Shown: one piece after another, positions 1 through 9,691 of the stretch
Layout of the letters: the number at the start of each line of letters is the position of its first letter
Numbering within the stretch: position 1 is the stretch's first letter
Assembly (NCBI GenBank): GCA_030824965.1
Contig: JAPJQV010000010.1
Coordinates: forward strand, 1 to 59,474
Direction of reading: 5' to 3'
Length of the DNA: 59,474 nucleotides
Source of the DNA: Micavibrio sp.
GTDB lineage: Bacteria; Pseudomonadota; Alphaproteobacteria; Micavibrionales; Micavibrionaceae
Program-made: the position numbers and the translations under genes
The notes under the pieces: generated by a model
Told to the model about the DNA's origin: nothing
The model's input: only the letters and a program-made list of their open reading frames with translations
The model's database searches: none

Positions 1-240
1 GTTTTTTTGTGCCTGGCGTATCTGGCTCGCAAATTTGGCAATGACAGAAGAGGGGCGATAATCGTAAAAAGATGATAGAGTATGGGTTTTAAGATAGGAA
101 ACAAGATAAAAGATATAAATTATATGTATTATAACTTATTGTTTTTATTGTTATTATTTCAAGTTACTATCTATTGCAATAGCTTAGAATAAGTGATAGG
201 CTTTGAGTGTCTTTGACAATAGGAAATCGAGCGAATTTTG
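1..240. other. AT-rich region upstream of the relaxase gene
   Basis: This 240-base stretch holds no convincing gene. Bases 80-190 are very AT-rich and would suit a promoter for the rightward relaxase operon. A weak ribosome binding site (AGGAAA, about 221-226) precedes the ATG at 241. Origins of transfer often lie just upstream of MOBP relaxase genes, so oriT could be here, but no nic-site motif or flanking inverted repeat was recognised. That location is inference only. Confidence 0.35.
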
Positions 241-2292
241 ATGCTTATCGACAGATTACAAAGCGCGATTAGGAAAGCAGGATCGGAGGAAATGGGGCCT
301 CTTATCGTGACGAAGGACACTGCACGCAAAGCCATCTTCACCAAGCTTCACCGTGGCGGCGGGATCGCCAAATCCCGTTCGAATAAGCGGATGGTACGAC
401 GCGGATTAATGACTCGCGGCAATTCCTTTGTCGGTTTTTCATCAGGTCAGCGCGTCGTGGTAAAGGCAAGATATGTGAAACACAAGGCTGGCTCTATGAG
501 TGCCGGCGGCGGCGCGGCTTCATTGCGCGATCACCTTAAATACGTTTCGAGGAATGAAGCGGGTAAGGATGGAGAAAAGGCTGTCCTGTTCAATGAGCAT
601 CTAGAGGGAGTTGACCGGAAGGATTTTCTGGAACTTTGCCAGAACGACCGCCACCACTGGCGCTTTATCATATCACCGGAGAACGGCCACCAGATTGAAG
701 ACTTCCAAGGTTATGTTCGCGGGGTCATGAAGCTGGTCGAGAAGGATCTGGACACCTCTCTCGAATGGACGTCGGCAGTGCATTATGACACCGACGACGT
801 TCACGCTCATGTTATCGTCAGGGGCGTAAATGACCGAGGCGAAGATCTGGTAATCGGGCAAGACTATGTGAAGGAAGGATTTCGGCGCAGGGCGCAGGAA
901 GTCGCAACCGAACTTCTAGGTGAACGGTCCCGAGAAGAAATTCAGAAGAGCCAGGAGAAGGAAGTCGCGGCGTTGCGGGTTACCTCTTTGGATCGCTTCA
1001 TGGAAAGACAGGCAGGAGAGGACAAGATTCTAGACGTCCGCGCCCAAACCAATTTTGGAAAATCAGTATTCTACGAAGGCCTTCTCAAAGGTCGTCTGCG
1101 GTTTTTGGCAACAGCGGGTCTGGCGACCGAGAACCCACCCGGCGTCTACCAGCTGCAAGAAAATTACCAGGACGAACTCAGAAAGATTGCCCAGAAGAAC
1201 GAGGCGGTCAAACGCCTATATGGCAAAGTTCAGGATCAGTCGCGCCTTGATGGACTGTCAGTCTATTCCCTTAAGGACGGGGAGGGACCAGCTGTCACTG
1301 GCCGGATTATCGATAAAGGCGTCATGGACGAACTTTATGACCGTAAGTTTGTCGTGGTCGAAGACATGGAAGCCAAACTCCATTTCGTGCCGGTCGGGGA
1401 ACCCCGTTCTTATGATAAGGCCGAGAAGGGGTCATTGGTCACTATCAAGGCGGGCAGTAATTCGACAGGTAAGGCAGATGTTAATATCGCTATGATCGCT
1501 GAACAGAATAACGGTGTTTATGACCGTGTGGCGCATCGAAAACACATTGATAAAGAACAGTCCTATATACCGGAAGAGGACCGCGAACAATATGTTGAAT
1601 ATCACCTGAAACGTCTGGAAACGCTCGAGAAGAACGAAATCGTAAAAGTTCTCGATGGCGGGGGCTTCCAGGTGCCGACAGATGTTGTGGCCCAAGGCGG
1701 AGAATTGACCAAAAGAATCAATGAAAGGGAGAAGAAGCGCTTCTACCCACATCTGAATGTCTTGAGCGCGGAGCCTATCGAGCGCCTGGTCCATGCCGAG
1801 AAGAAAACATGGCTTGATAAAGAATTATTCAAACAGTCGAAGAAGGGGCCGTCCATTCCTTATGATAATGGCGTTCATCAAGCCTTGTCCGAGCGTAAGG
1901 ATTGGCTAGTAAAGAACGATTTGGGCTTCATCCAGTCCAATGGCGAATTTGCTCTGCACGACAAAGCGTTGCCCAAACTCGACCAAATGGAAGTCTATGC
2001 GGCCGGGCGCAAGCTTGCCGAGAAATTCGGGTTGGAATTTAGCGATAAGAAAGTGAAGTCAGAACAGAATGTCCAGTATGGCGGCTTTGTAACTCTTGAG
2101 ACAGGAACCTGGGCGGTTGTTTCTCAAGGCAAGGAATTGCAACTGGCGCTTGTCAATAGCGAGCCTAAGCTTGAGCGAGGCGATATGGCTGTACTGAAAG
2201 AAGTTGAAGGTAAAATGGAACTGCAAGAAGCACAGGCGCGTAATCGGACTCAAAGTCGTGCGAAGAGTAAAGATCAGGAGAGAGAGCTATAG
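241..2292 (+). CDS. VirD2/RlxS-type relaxase (MOBP, DUF3363-like)
   Basis: This is the DNA-nicking relaxase that would cut one strand at oriT, stay covalently attached and pilot it through the type IV channel. The metal-binding histidine cluster is visible at His181, His188 and His190 (motif HYDTDDVHAH). A conserved HLKYVSR segment puts a candidate nucleophile at Tyr101. The long C-terminal half resembles the DUF3363 extension of alphaproteobacterial RlxS/VirD2-like relaxases. At 683 residues the length is normal for that group. The ATG at 241 is preferred over the TTG at 238 because it follows AGGAAA at usable spacing. The next gene starts 2 bases after the stop, so the two are probably co-transcribed. 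Family assignment is firm; the Tyr101 nucleophile is inferred by position. Confidence 0.9.
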   Translation: MLIDRLQSAIRKAGSEEMGPLIVTKDTARKAIFTKLHRGGGIAKSRSNKRMVRRGLMTRGNSFVGFSSGQRVVVKARYVKHKAGSMSAGGGAASLRDHLKYVSRNEAGKDGEKAVLFNEHLEGVDRKDFLELCQNDRHHWRFIISPENGHQIEDFQGYVRGVMKLVEKDLDTSLEWTSAVHYDTDDVHAHVIVRGVNDRGEDLVIGQDYVKEGFRRRAQEVATELLGERSREEIQKSQEKEVAALRVTSLDRFMERQAGEDKILDVRAQTNFGKSVFYEGLLKGRLRFLATAGLATENPPGVYQLQENYQDELRKIAQKNEAVKRLYGKVQDQSRLDGLSVYSLKDGEGPAVTGRIIDKGVMDELYDRKFVVVEDMEAKLHFVPVGEPRSYDKAEKGSLVTIKAGSNSTGKADVNIAMIAEQNNGVYDRVAHRKHIDKEQSYIPEEDREQYVEYHLKRLETLEKNEIVKVLDGGGFQVPTDVVAQGGELTKRINEREKKRFYPHLNVLSAEPIERLVHAEKKTWLDKELFKQSKKGPSIPYDNGVHQALSERKDWLVKNDLGFIQSNGEFALHDKALPKLDQMEVYAAGRKLAEKFGLEFSDKKVKSEQNVQYGGFVTLETGTWAVVSQGKELQLALVNSEPKLERGDMAVLKEVEGKMELQEAQARNRTQSRAKSKDQEREL

Positions 2293-2294
2293 TC

Positions 2295-2741
2295 ATGGCG
2301 GCTGAAAGGAAAGTAAAAACTGTAACCAAGAACGATAAGAGGGTTCAAAAAACAATCCAGTGGGATCCTGACGTATTGGTTGCGCTCGAAAAACATAATA
2401 AGCAACAGAGGCTTAATAATCTTTCTGCAGCTGCAAATGATGCTGTCAGATATGCTTTGTTTCCTGAGTTTCGGAACGATAGAGACAAAGACATCGTGAA
2501 ATTGATGCAGGATATTCGCGCTTCATTATTTGAGCACAGGAAGGCGACTGCACGAGATTTAATGGTTTTGCAGGAAGGCTTATTTCAGTTTATTGAAGTA
2601 TTTTTCCAACATACACATTCTATTCCTAAAAACGAATTAGTTGCAGCCAAGGCTCAAGCAAAAGTTCGTGCAGAAGAATTTATGGAACAGTTGGTACGAA
2701 GAGTACAAAATCCTAAAAGGAATAAAGAGGAGAATGGATGA
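2295..2741 (+). CDS. Ribbon-helix-helix-like relaxosome accessory protein
   Basis: This 148-residue basic protein is encoded immediately after the relaxase gene. Residues about 16-52 (VQKTIQWDPDVLVALEKHN, then a helix with LSAAANDAVRYAL) resemble a ribbon-helix-helix DNA-binding fold, with one strand followed by two helices. The rest is predicted helical and charged and may be a coiled coil (KAQAKVRAEEFMEQLVRRV). Small RHH proteins beside relaxase genes usually bind oriT and help the relaxase nick DNA, and that role is inferred from position. The start follows the relaxase stop by 2 bases, and the stop overlaps the next start (ATGA). A plain CopG-type regulator is the alternative. Confidence 0.55.
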   Translation: MAAERKVKTVTKNDKRVQKTIQWDPDVLVALEKHNKQQRLNNLSAAANDAVRYALFPEFRNDRDKDIVKLMQDIRASLFEHRKATARDLMVLQEGLFQFIEVFFQHTHSIPKNELVAAKAQAKVRAEEFMEQLVRRVQNPKRNKEENG

Positions 2742-3040
2742 TGGCACTTTATAAAGTAGGGGATAGGCTGCTTACAGCTGAAGAATATGACCAGGAAGTT
2801 GTTTTCAAATGGAAAATCGGTCTTTTTGTAATTGGTGCTGCCATAGCGGGTTTCGCAACATACGGTTTTCTTCCCTCTGGGTGGGAAAAGTGGGCAAGGT
2901 TTGCAATTGTGATTATTTCCGGCTTGGCAGGAGGATGTTGCCTTGCCTATTTTGCACGTCAGATTGAAATTTTTTCTTTTTGGCTGCTACGGGCTGCGTT
3001 TCTATTTATAATAGGTGCCGTTCTTTGGTCTTTTATCTAA
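2738..3040 (+). CDS. Small membrane protein of the transfer operon
   Basis: This 100-residue protein has three likely transmembrane segments: about 28-46 (IGLFVIGAAIAGFATYGF), 52-72 (ARFAIVIISGLAGGCCLAYF) and 78-98 (SFWLLRAAFLFIIGAVLWSF). It belongs to no family I recognise. The start at 2738 overlaps the preceding stop in an ATGA arrangement behind an AAAGAGGAG ribosome binding site; a second ATG lies at 2741. It is the last gene of the rightward relaxase operon and overlaps the convergent virD4 gene by 8 bases at its end. Surface exclusion or relaxosome docking would be reasonable roles, but nothing in the sequence shows this. Confidence 0.6.
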   Translation: MMALYKVGDRLLTAEEYDQEVVFKWKIGLFVIGAAIAGFATYGFLPSGWEKWARFAIVIISGLAGGCCLAYFARQIEIFSFWLLRAAFLFIIGAVLWSFI

Positions 3041-4889
3041 ATGCTGACCGGAGAATATCCAGTATTGAATCGTCGTCATCATCTGACTCACTTTGGAACT
3101 CTTCTCGTTCTCTGTGAAAGTCTAATATATCGTCGCGCAAAGTATGTGTAAGATTAGAAGATTTCTTTGGAGCACTCTTTCCTTGGCTAAAAATATCAAG
3201 TTGGTTTGGGTCTATTTCCTGTTTTTGCTTGTCAGTTTCTTTAGGGATGTCGAATTCAGGAATAAGATGGTTTTCAATCTTAAGTTTTGGGACGGAAGGA
3301 GGGGGCAATAGCCTTTTTTGGAAACTGGCATCCTTAAAATAGGCAATTTTTTTTGCTCTTACGGGCGGGGAAGCTTCCGTGATAATGATTTCTTCATTTT
3401 TGGGAAGAAGTTTAACATTTTCTCTGGAAATCAGAGCGCGGGCCCTGAAGCTGGTGTTCTTGTTAACCGAGTCGAATTGCAGCGAATTCTTTTGAGAAGT
3501 TGAAACGGTCTTGATTGTTCTTTCGCCACAAGAATTGCTTACATATCCTGCAGTCTCAAGATCATTGGGAGCAAAAAATATCTGGTGCGCGCAACAAGAT
3601 AGAATACCGTCGCGTTTATCCTTGCCGTATGTATCATCCAGCCATTTTATGCCTTGAACAACGGCCATGACCCTACAATTATATCCACCTAGCAAAGTGA
3701 AAGCGGTTGTCATTGAAGACATTTCACCTAGCATATGAAATTCATCCATTAATAAAAGAACTTTATAAGGTTCACTTTCATCCGGTTCTTTAAGAGAGAG
3801 GGTGGTGATTACCTGCTCGAAGAAAATTCGTAAAAGGGGTGCTAAAGTAAGGATTTGGCCCGTTAACACACCTACATAAATTGCCATCCTCTTTTTACGA
3901 ATATCAGCAATCGAAAAATCACTGGCGGATGTAGCCGCGTCAATTACCGGGTTATCCCAGAGATTGATAGCTTGGTTAAGGGAAGATTTCACGCCACTTC
4001 GTTCTTTGGCTGCTTTATTGGCAAAATTCATCAGGGATTTCTTTATCGTCGAGGATAATTCAGGGTGCGTGCTGACTATATGTTTACAAATATCACCTAG
4101 ATCTTGCTCTGTACCGAGAAGCCTATTTATGGCGCCAATAGTTGACGTCATTTCTTCATTTTCCATGACGTAAAGAGCAAGCCCGACAAAAAGCGCCCGT
4201 GCTTCCGATGCCCAAACTGGATCGCTTTTAACGGGATCTTTAATCAGGATATTCGCTATAATCTGAATATCACTAATTCTTTGATAGGGATCCTTGCTAA
4301 CAGCATCGAGAGGATTATAGCGGTGGGATAGACCATTTTGATCGAGTGGCGACCACATAAAAACATCATGGCCGTTAGATTTTCTAAACCCGGCGCTTTT
4401 CTTAAAATTTTCCTGTTTAATATCAAGACAAATCAAAGAGTGCGGCCAGTTTAGCAGATTTGGCACCACAATTCCTACGCCCTTGCCGCTCCTCGTGGGG
4501 GCTATTACGCAACAGTGTGTGGGAGAATCGCTGATAAGATATTTTCCCTTATATTTTCCGAGAATAAGTCCTTCACGTGAAAAAAGCCCAGCATTATTGA
4601 TTTCTTGCCATGTTGCCCAGTGTGCATCGCCATATTCCGATTCTTGTTTGCTGAAAAAGCTTATAATTATGCCGACCATTAAAATATGGGGAATCGCTAC
4701 AGAAATTAAGAAGCGTGCTTTAATTTTAGGGTCATCAATATAAGGTAGATTTTGCCAAATTGACCAAGGCAGAGCATCTTCTATATTTTGTCCTGTCCAG
4801 CCGAAATATATAACCGATGCAAGAAATGAGGCAGTAAGCAACGAGAAAAGACCAATTATAAGAATAAATAGCGCTTTGCTATGAAGCAT
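3033..4889 (-). CDS. virD4: Type IV coupling protein VirD4/TraG
   Basis: This is the inner-membrane ATPase that recruits the relaxase-DNA complex to the secretion channel. Two N-terminal membrane segments (about residues 8-30 and 55-75) precede the ATPase domain. Walker A (APTRSGKGVGIVV) lies near residue 130 and Walker B (LLLMDEFHML) near residue 380. The C-terminal tail after about 540 is acidic and probably disordered, ending in a run of aspartates. The ATG at 4889 is chosen over the far upstream 4946 because it leaves only an 11-base overlap with the upstream virB11 gene and starts directly before the first hydrophobic helix. It is the last gene of the virB operon, which is the usual place. 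At 618 residues the length is normal. Confidence 0.93.
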   Translation of the reverse strand: MLHSKALFILIIGLFSLLTASFLASVIYFGWTGQNIEDALPWSIWQNLPYIDDPKIKARFLISVAIPHILMVGIIISFFSKQESEYGDAHWATWQEINNAGLFSREGLILGKYKGKYLISDSPTHCCVIAPTRSGKGVGIVVPNLLNWPHSLICLDIKQENFKKSAGFRKSNGHDVFMWSPLDQNGLSHRYNPLDAVSKDPYQRISDIQIIANILIKDPVKSDPVWASEARALFVGLALYVMENEEMTSTIGAINRLLGTEQDLGDICKHIVSTHPELSSTIKKSLMNFANKAAKERSGVKSSLNQAINLWDNPVIDAATSASDFSIADIRKKRMAIYVGVLTGQILTLAPLLRIFFEQVITTLSLKEPDESEPYKVLLLMDEFHMLGEMSSMTTAFTLLGGYNCRVMAVVQGIKWLDDTYGKDKRDGILSCCAHQIFFAPNDLETAGYVSNSCGERTIKTVSTSQKNSLQFDSVNKNTSFRARALISRENVKLLPKNEEIIITEASPPVRAKKIAYFKDASFQKRLLPPPSVPKLKIENHLIPEFDIPKETDKQKQEIDPNQLDIFSQGKSAPKKSSNLTHTLRDDILDFHREREEFQSESDDDDDSILDILRSAFR

Positions 4890-5898
4890 AGGGATACCAA
4901 ACTTCTGAAATAATCCTTTTCCCGCCAATCCGCTTAAGTTGCACAACTACATCCACTATGGAGCGAATATAGTCCATAATTTGATCTTTTGTTAACCCAA
5001 GGTTGGCTTGCATAACCATGAGTGCGATTTGTTCAAAAGCTCCTTGCGGGTTGTCTGCGTGAACCGTTGTCAAAGAACCGGGATGTCCCGTATTCACGGC
5101 ACGTAGGAATGTATAAGCTTCTTTACCGCGTAGTTCTCCGAGAAGTATGCGGTCGGGTCTAAGCCTTAGGCTTGCTTCAAGAAGGTTCTGGATTGTTACT
5201 TCCGCGACGCCTTGTTCCCCTTTTGAAGCTAAAAGAGCCACATGATTTACGTGTATTGGCCTGATTTCGCGCGTGTCCTCAATGGTAATGAGGCGTTCGT
5301 TAAGATCGATTTCCTTCAGAATTGCATTCAAAAGTGTAGTTTTACCTGTCGATGTGCCGCCAGAAATAATTATGTTCTTCTTTGATCGAGCAGCTGATGA
5401 GATAAATTTGTGAAAATCCTTTTGTTCAGCCAGATCCCGCAAAGCTGCGTCTTGGCTTTTGATATCAGAGTCTGTCACCCAATCAACAGATGCAAAAGAA
5501 CCTGCGGCGGCATAATCCGCCAAATCCATATTTTTCACAACCTGCTTTCTAATAGATAACACCACACCATTAGGAGCGATCGGAGGCATAATAATTTGAA
5601 CCCGTTCGCCGGTGGGCAGTGAAGCTGAAAGAAGAGGTGCCTGGCTGTTAATGGCTTGATTTGTTGTACGTGCAATTTGTCGTGCAAGCCGTATCATATG
5701 GTCATTAGTTATAAAATCAGACTCTATCCTTTCCATAGAAAATTTTCCGGTACGTTCAATCCAAAGCTCACCCGGTTGATTAACACAAATTTCCGATATA
5801 CTAGGATCCGCCAAATAAGTACGGAAAGCATCCAGATAGCGTTCTATAAAGACATTTTCATTATCAGATATAGATTGATTGGCTGCGGTCAACTTCAT
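4879..5898 (-). CDS. virB11: Type IV secretion ATPase VirB11
   Basis: This is the hexameric traffic ATPase at the cytoplasmic face of the secretion channel. Its N-terminal domain (about 1-150) includes the SEICVNQPGELWIE segment typical of the family. Walker A (SGGTSTGKTTLL) is near residue 183, followed by the Asp box (TIEDTREI), Walker B (LRPDRILLGELRG) and the His box (TGHPGSLTTVHA). At 339 residues it has the family's normal length with no missing motif. It lies 3 bases downstream of virB10 and overlaps virD4 by 11 bases, so the three are translationally close-packed. Confidence 0.95.
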   Translation of the reverse strand: MKLTAANQSISDNENVFIERYLDAFRTYLADPSISEICVNQPGELWIERTGKFSMERIESDFITNDHMIRLARQIARTTNQAINSQAPLLSASLPTGERVQIIMPPIAPNGVVLSIRKQVVKNMDLADYAAAGSFASVDWVTDSDIKSQDAALRDLAEQKDFHKFISSAARSKKNIIISGGTSTGKTTLLNAILKEIDLNERLITIEDTREIRPIHVNHVALLASKGEQGVAEVTIQNLLEASLRLRPDRILLGELRGKEAYTFLRAVNTGHPGSLTTVHADNPQGAFEQIALMVMQANLGLTKDQIMDYIRSIVDVVVQLKRIGGKRIISEVWYPYAS

Positions 5899-5901
5899 AG
5901 T

Positions 5902-7056
5902 CTATTCTCTGGAAATATTGCCCGCGACTTGGGAGAAATCTAAATCCTTGCCCACAAACACTTTAATTCTTGTGCCTTGGTCCACATGGATCGTTGGCGG
6001 GATGGCAATTGAATTTTCGAGGGCGATTTCAGAAGCCTTAGAAAAATCATCGCCAGTGTCGAGAGCAACCGTGGCAGTATCAGGATCATTCATCGATTGC
6101 ACACCAATTTTTAAACCAGCATCGATCATTGAAAGAAGTACGGATGAGCCAAATCTTTCAAGGAAATGAGTATCTACCTCGCCCCCTAGACCGGAACGGC
6201 CTAACGCATCCGTTCCGTAAGATCCTATATTGACGCTGACACCATCGTTCCTAATAAGGCGGTTCCAAATCACGAATACGCGGCTTTGGCCTCGTGTTAC
6301 ACCAGAACGATACATACCAATAAGTTTTGAACCTTTTGGAATCAATAAATGGGAGCTATCGAAAGAATAAACGTCTTCACTAATTATGGCTCTGACCATG
6401 CCCGGGAGATCACTTTGGATAGCGGTTTCCAAAATTCCACCAATCATTGTGCCTTGGGTGATAAGACCGTCCAGATTATTTAGCTGCCCAGCCGTCGCAG
6501 TTTCAACGTCTAGATTAGCGTTCTGGCTGGCAAAAGTAGTATTCGGATCATCGCTGGCCATTAATGTACCGGCTGATCCTGCAACAGATGGGGCATTTGC
6601 TGTTGAAGAGGTTGAAGGATTCCCTGCGCCATTTTGATCATAAATCAGCTGTGTTGACGCAATCCGTTTCTCCATTCTCTTTTTTTGTTCTTGGGCCATA
6701 CGCAAGGCTTCTTGCTGCATGGCTAATTCGCGTTGCGCGGCTACAGAGTCATACTCCTGTTTTGGGAGCTGCGTTTCAGCTGGCTTTAGAGGCTCGACTG
6801 GTTCAGGTTCAATATAAGGCGTAGATGTATTATTAGATGTTTTAAATGCCATCTCTTCCGGTTGAACCAATGATTTAGGCTCATTCTTTTTGATCCCATC
6901 GAGTACGACGAAGATAATGGCGACAACGGCAAGTGCCAGCAATATGCCTCCTAACAAATATTGTTTTGTTGTTACAATCGAGCCAACTGATGGAATATCC
7001 CGGTCAATAGGAGGGGTTGATATTCCTTCATTATCCTTGAAAGTTTCGTCGTCCAT
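5902..7056 (-). CDS. virB10: Type IV secretion protein VirB10
   Basis: VirB10 spans both membranes and, with VirB7 and VirB9, forms the outer-membrane core complex. The protein has a short cytoplasmic N-terminus, one membrane helix (about residues 35-54, LLGGILLALAVVAIIFVVL), a charged and Pro/Gln-rich periplasmic linker with a coiled-coil stretch (about 105-135), and the conserved C-terminal beta-barrel domain, recognisable from VRAIISEDVYSFDSSHLLIP onward. At 384 residues its length is usual. It sits between virB9 and virB11 with gaps of only 8 and 3 bases. Confidence 0.93.
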   Translation of the reverse strand: MDDETFKDNEGISTPPIDRDIPSVGSIVTTKQYLLGGILLALAVVAIIFVVLDGIKKNEPKSLVQPEEMAFKTSNNTSTPYIEPEPVEPLKPAETQLPKQEYDSVAAQRELAMQQEALRMAQEQKKRMEKRIASTQLIYDQNGAGNPSTSSTANAPSVAGSAGTLMASDDPNTTFASQNANLDVETATAGQLNNLDGLITQGTMIGGILETAIQSDLPGMVRAIISEDVYSFDSSHLLIPKGSKLIGMYRSGVTRGQSRVFVIWNRLIRNDGVSVNIGSYGTDALGRSGLGGEVDTHFLERFGSSVLLSMIDAGLKIGVQSMNDPDTATVALDTGDDFSKASEIALENSIAIPPTIHVDQGTRIKVFVGKDLDFSQVAGNISRE

Positions 7057-7064
7057 GACAAATC

Positions 7065-8009
7065 CTAATTATTGAGTGTTATAGTTTCTTTACCTTGTAT
7101 GAAGGAAAAGATATCAGGTTTTTTAAATTCAGGGACTTCGGGAGGTTGTTTGATTGGTTCGACTGAAGCCACCGCTAATTTCCGGTCTTTTATGTTCTTA
7201 GTCTTCTTTTCTTGTAATTCTGCAATCGGAACAGGATTAGATTGTTTCCCTTTTTCTTTTGGATAGGCATCATTGAAGATGCAAGTAGCCGCACTCCCAT
7301 CACGCAAAGTAAATTGTCTGCCTGTGGAATTTACAATGATAAAAGAACCTTCGACGTTGAAATTTACGAGACTTTCATTGCCTTGTTCATCAACTGAAAA
7401 TACAGCAGGGGTTTTATCTGGCTTCTTGAATTCAAAGTATGTAAAAGTACCGTCGTCAAAAACTTTTTTCGGACGTAGGCTTTTATCTCCCGCATATGAG
7501 TAGTCAAAGTTCCAGGCTGAGGCATCAGCGCCATCTAAAGGGTTATAATTTCCAGCCGGCTTGTTTCCAAAATTAGCCAGTTCAAGGTTTTCTTCTTCCG
7601 GATATTTAAATTTGACCCGGAATGTCAGGTCGTTTGCTTTTGGTGAACCCGCTTTACTTGCAGCTAGTTCAAACGTGTAAATGCGCTTGGAAGTCAAAAT
7701 GGTCATGTTGGTTTCGGCATTTTGTTCGAGCGGCTTGATATAGATAAGATTTTTCCGGTTGCCTGGAATAACCTGCCAAGCTTCGGAATCTCCAATGGAG
7801 ATTGATTCAACTTTTTCCTTCGACGAGAATTCTATCACTGTTGTAAAGCCATAGTGACCTTTAAGATAATAAACCTCATTTTCAAAATATGTGTAAGATT
7901 TAATCCTTGCATCTGCCGCACCTGACCGGGCAACTCGCTCAGCCAGAGCAGGGGAAACCAACAGAGGCAAAATAGACACGCCTATTAAAATATAATTCCA
8001 TTTCCTCAT
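7065..8009 (-). CDS. virB9: Type IV secretion protein VirB9
   Basis: VirB9 is a periplasmic/outer-membrane component of the core complex and partners VirB7 and VirB10. A clear signal peptide occupies residues 1-23 (IGVSILPLLVSPALA, predicted cleavage before ERVA). The conserved N-terminal domain follows, with the IEFSSKEKVESISIGD and KNLIYIKPLEQNAETNMTI segments. The C-terminal VirB7-binding domain follows, with SYAGDKSLRPKKVFDDG and VFSVDEQGNE. At 314 residues the length is slightly above average because of a Lys/Pro-rich tail. The start overlaps the virB8 stop by 4 bases (ATGA), which points to translational coupling. Confidence 0.93.
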   Translation of the reverse strand: MRKWNYILIGVSILPLLVSPALAERVARSGAADARIKSYTYFENEVYYLKGHYGFTTVIEFSSKEKVESISIGDSEAWQVIPGNRKNLIYIKPLEQNAETNMTILTSKRIYTFELAASKAGSPKANDLTFRVKFKYPEEENLELANFGNKPAGNYNPLDGADASAWNFDYSYAGDKSLRPKKVFDDGTFTYFEFKKPDKTPAVFSVDEQGNESLVNFNVEGSFIIVNSTGRQFTLRDGSAATCIFNDAYPKEKGKQSNPVPIAELQEKKTKNIKDRKLAVASVEPIKQPPEVPEFKKPDIFSFIQGKETITLNN

Positions 8010-8692
8010 TTTTCATTCTCCAAAACTTCGGGGTTGACTCTGTAACTTGTTACTTGGAACCCAAGGGGGTTTAAAAAACGCTCCGCCATTTTCGATGGTT
8101 TCTGTGAATAATGGTAATCAATAACCGCTGTCCAATAGCTTACTTTGGTCTGATTATTTTCTTTCAACTCCCGTTGAAATCGGACGGATGCCGTTTTATC
8201 GTTGATAAAGGAAACTGATTGAATTTTTATATCGATAGCTGCCTTTCGACCATAAATAATACTGGGATTATTAGAATTATTTGCGTTCCAAAGTTGCTGA
8301 TATTCTTTCAATGCGTTCGCCTGTGACATCAGGGAAACTTGATCATAGTTCTCACGCAATATGGAGGGGTTATAGGATTCTCTGAGAGAGATATATTTTA
8401 CCAGATTGGATTGAGTTATAGCCTCGTCCTGGGTCAAATTTCCTTGATATAAACCTTTGGTGACTTCCAGATAGCCGGTGCTCCTATCGACGGTGACAAC
8501 AAATGGTTCAAATGTTTTTAGAGGTAATATAAGAAGCAGGGTGAGCAGCGAAAGAATTGCCACCCCCATGCAGAAGAACGCAATTAACCACGCGCGATTT
8601 TTTGATTGGAAAGCATTTGCAATAATTTCCTGCTCCCATGTTGCGCCGTCGTTAAAATAATCTCTATCACCCGTTTCAGTTCTTTTTACCAT
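8006..8692 (-). CDS. virB8: Type IV secretion protein VirB8
   Basis: VirB8 is a bitopic inner-membrane assembly factor. The 228-residue protein has a short cytoplasmic N-terminus, a single membrane helix at about residues 35-58 (LIAFFCMGVAILSLLTLLLI), and the periplasmic NTF2-like domain. That domain shows family landmarks such as VDRSTGYLEV, the YISLRESYN motif and ASVRFQRELKENN. Length and order are typical. It starts directly after the virB6 stop (8693) and overlaps virB9 by 4 bases. Confidence 0.92.
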   Translation of the reverse strand: MVKRTETGDRDYFNDGATWEQEIIANAFQSKNRAWLIAFFCMGVAILSLLTLLLILPLKTFEPFVVTVDRSTGYLEVTKGLYQGNLTQDEAITQSNLVKYISLRESYNPSILRENYDQVSLMSQANALKEYQQLWNANNSNNPSIIYGRKAAIDIKIQSVSFINDKTASVRFQRELKENNQTKVSYWTAVIDYHYSQKPSKMAERFLNPLGFQVTSYRVNPEVLENEK

Positions 8693-9688
8693 TTACTGAG
8701 CCTCTTTTGTCTTCTGTAATGCGGATTCCATCGCAGAAGACCTGTTCCCTTGCGATGAATTCATGGTTCTGGATCGTTTTTCTCTGTATTTTTTATAGGC
8801 TGCGCCTGCTTTCCTAAAAGGTGCTGCCATTTTTCTCGAAGTCCATGCCCCTGTTCCCATGGTAGATAGGGACACGCCACCAGTTACAGAAGCCGCCATA
8901 TTTAAAATTTGTGATAATAAAAGAATGGATACGACAGCCGTTAAAAGGAAAGGGCCGATATATGACAGGAGATTACTATTATTATCAGCATTCGATTCCA
9001 AGGTTTTTAGAGGTTGTTCCATTAATGTCAGGATAAGGGCCAGAAGTGTGTATACGAATACGGGAACAATCGCATAATTCAGTAAGGTTCTGAGCCAGCC
9101 TTCAAACAAGCTTTTTGTGTTGGTGAAGATAAGCAAAAGAATAAAGATTGGCCCTACCGCCAGTAATATAGCGACAGCTAATTTGGCGAGGACGATTAAC
9201 ATGGTCGCATAAGCCGCTAAACCTATGGTTCCGAACCAAACTGCAGAAGCGTATAGATATTGTCCGAAATTATTCCATCCGGCACCTTCCAGTAGTTTTG
9301 ATGAGATTGTCATGCCGCGGTCAAAAAATAGAGAAAGTGCGGTATTTGCAGAACTCTCATCGCTGGCAGTTGAGCCAATGTTATCGGCAGCGGCCTTGAT
9401 AAGTAGTCCTGATATATCTGAAGGCAAGTCGGTTGCCATGTTGTAGACAAGTAGGAAGAAAGAATCCCATTGAGTAGCCACTGCCAGAATTAATATGATC
9501 TTTAGGCAATGCCAGATCAAATCATGGCTCGAGAACTTCCCGCTAATAATTACTTTATACCCATAAACGGCTATAAAAATGACAAACATCAATCTCCACA
9601 ATATATGGATTGTTGCTGTTAGGCTTCCAAAGGAGCCTTGCACGAAGCCTAGTATAATAGTGTCTACATGACTAATTAATGATTCCAT
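8693..9688 (-). CDS. virB6: Type IV secretion membrane protein VirB6/TrbL
   Basis: VirB6 is the polytopic inner-membrane channel component. The 331-residue protein has about six hydrophobic segments, for example LMFVIFIAVYGYKVIIS, LIWHCLKIILILAVATQW, LAKLAVAILLAVGPIFILLL and LNYAIVPVFVYTLLALIL. The LAVGPIFILLLIF stretch with its neighbouring Trp is characteristic of the VirB6/TrbL family. The C-terminal 60 residues are basic and hydrophilic. It lies 3 bases after the lipoprotein gene and abuts virB8. Confidence 0.9.
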   Translation of the reverse strand: MESLISHVDTIILGFVQGSFGSLTATIHILWRLMFVIFIAVYGYKVIISGKFSSHDLIWHCLKIILILAVATQWDSFFLLVYNMATDLPSDISGLLIKAAADNIGSTASDESSANTALSLFFDRGMTISSKLLEGAGWNNFGQYLYASAVWFGTIGLAAYATMLIVLAKLAVAILLAVGPIFILLLIFTNTKSLFEGWLRTLLNYAIVPVFVYTLLALILTLMEQPLKTLESNADNNSNLLSYIGPFLLTAVVSILLLSQILNMAASVTGGVSLSTMGTGAWTSRKMAAPFRKAGAAYKKYREKRSRTMNSSQGNRSSAMESALQKTKEAQ

Positions 9689-9691
9689 TAA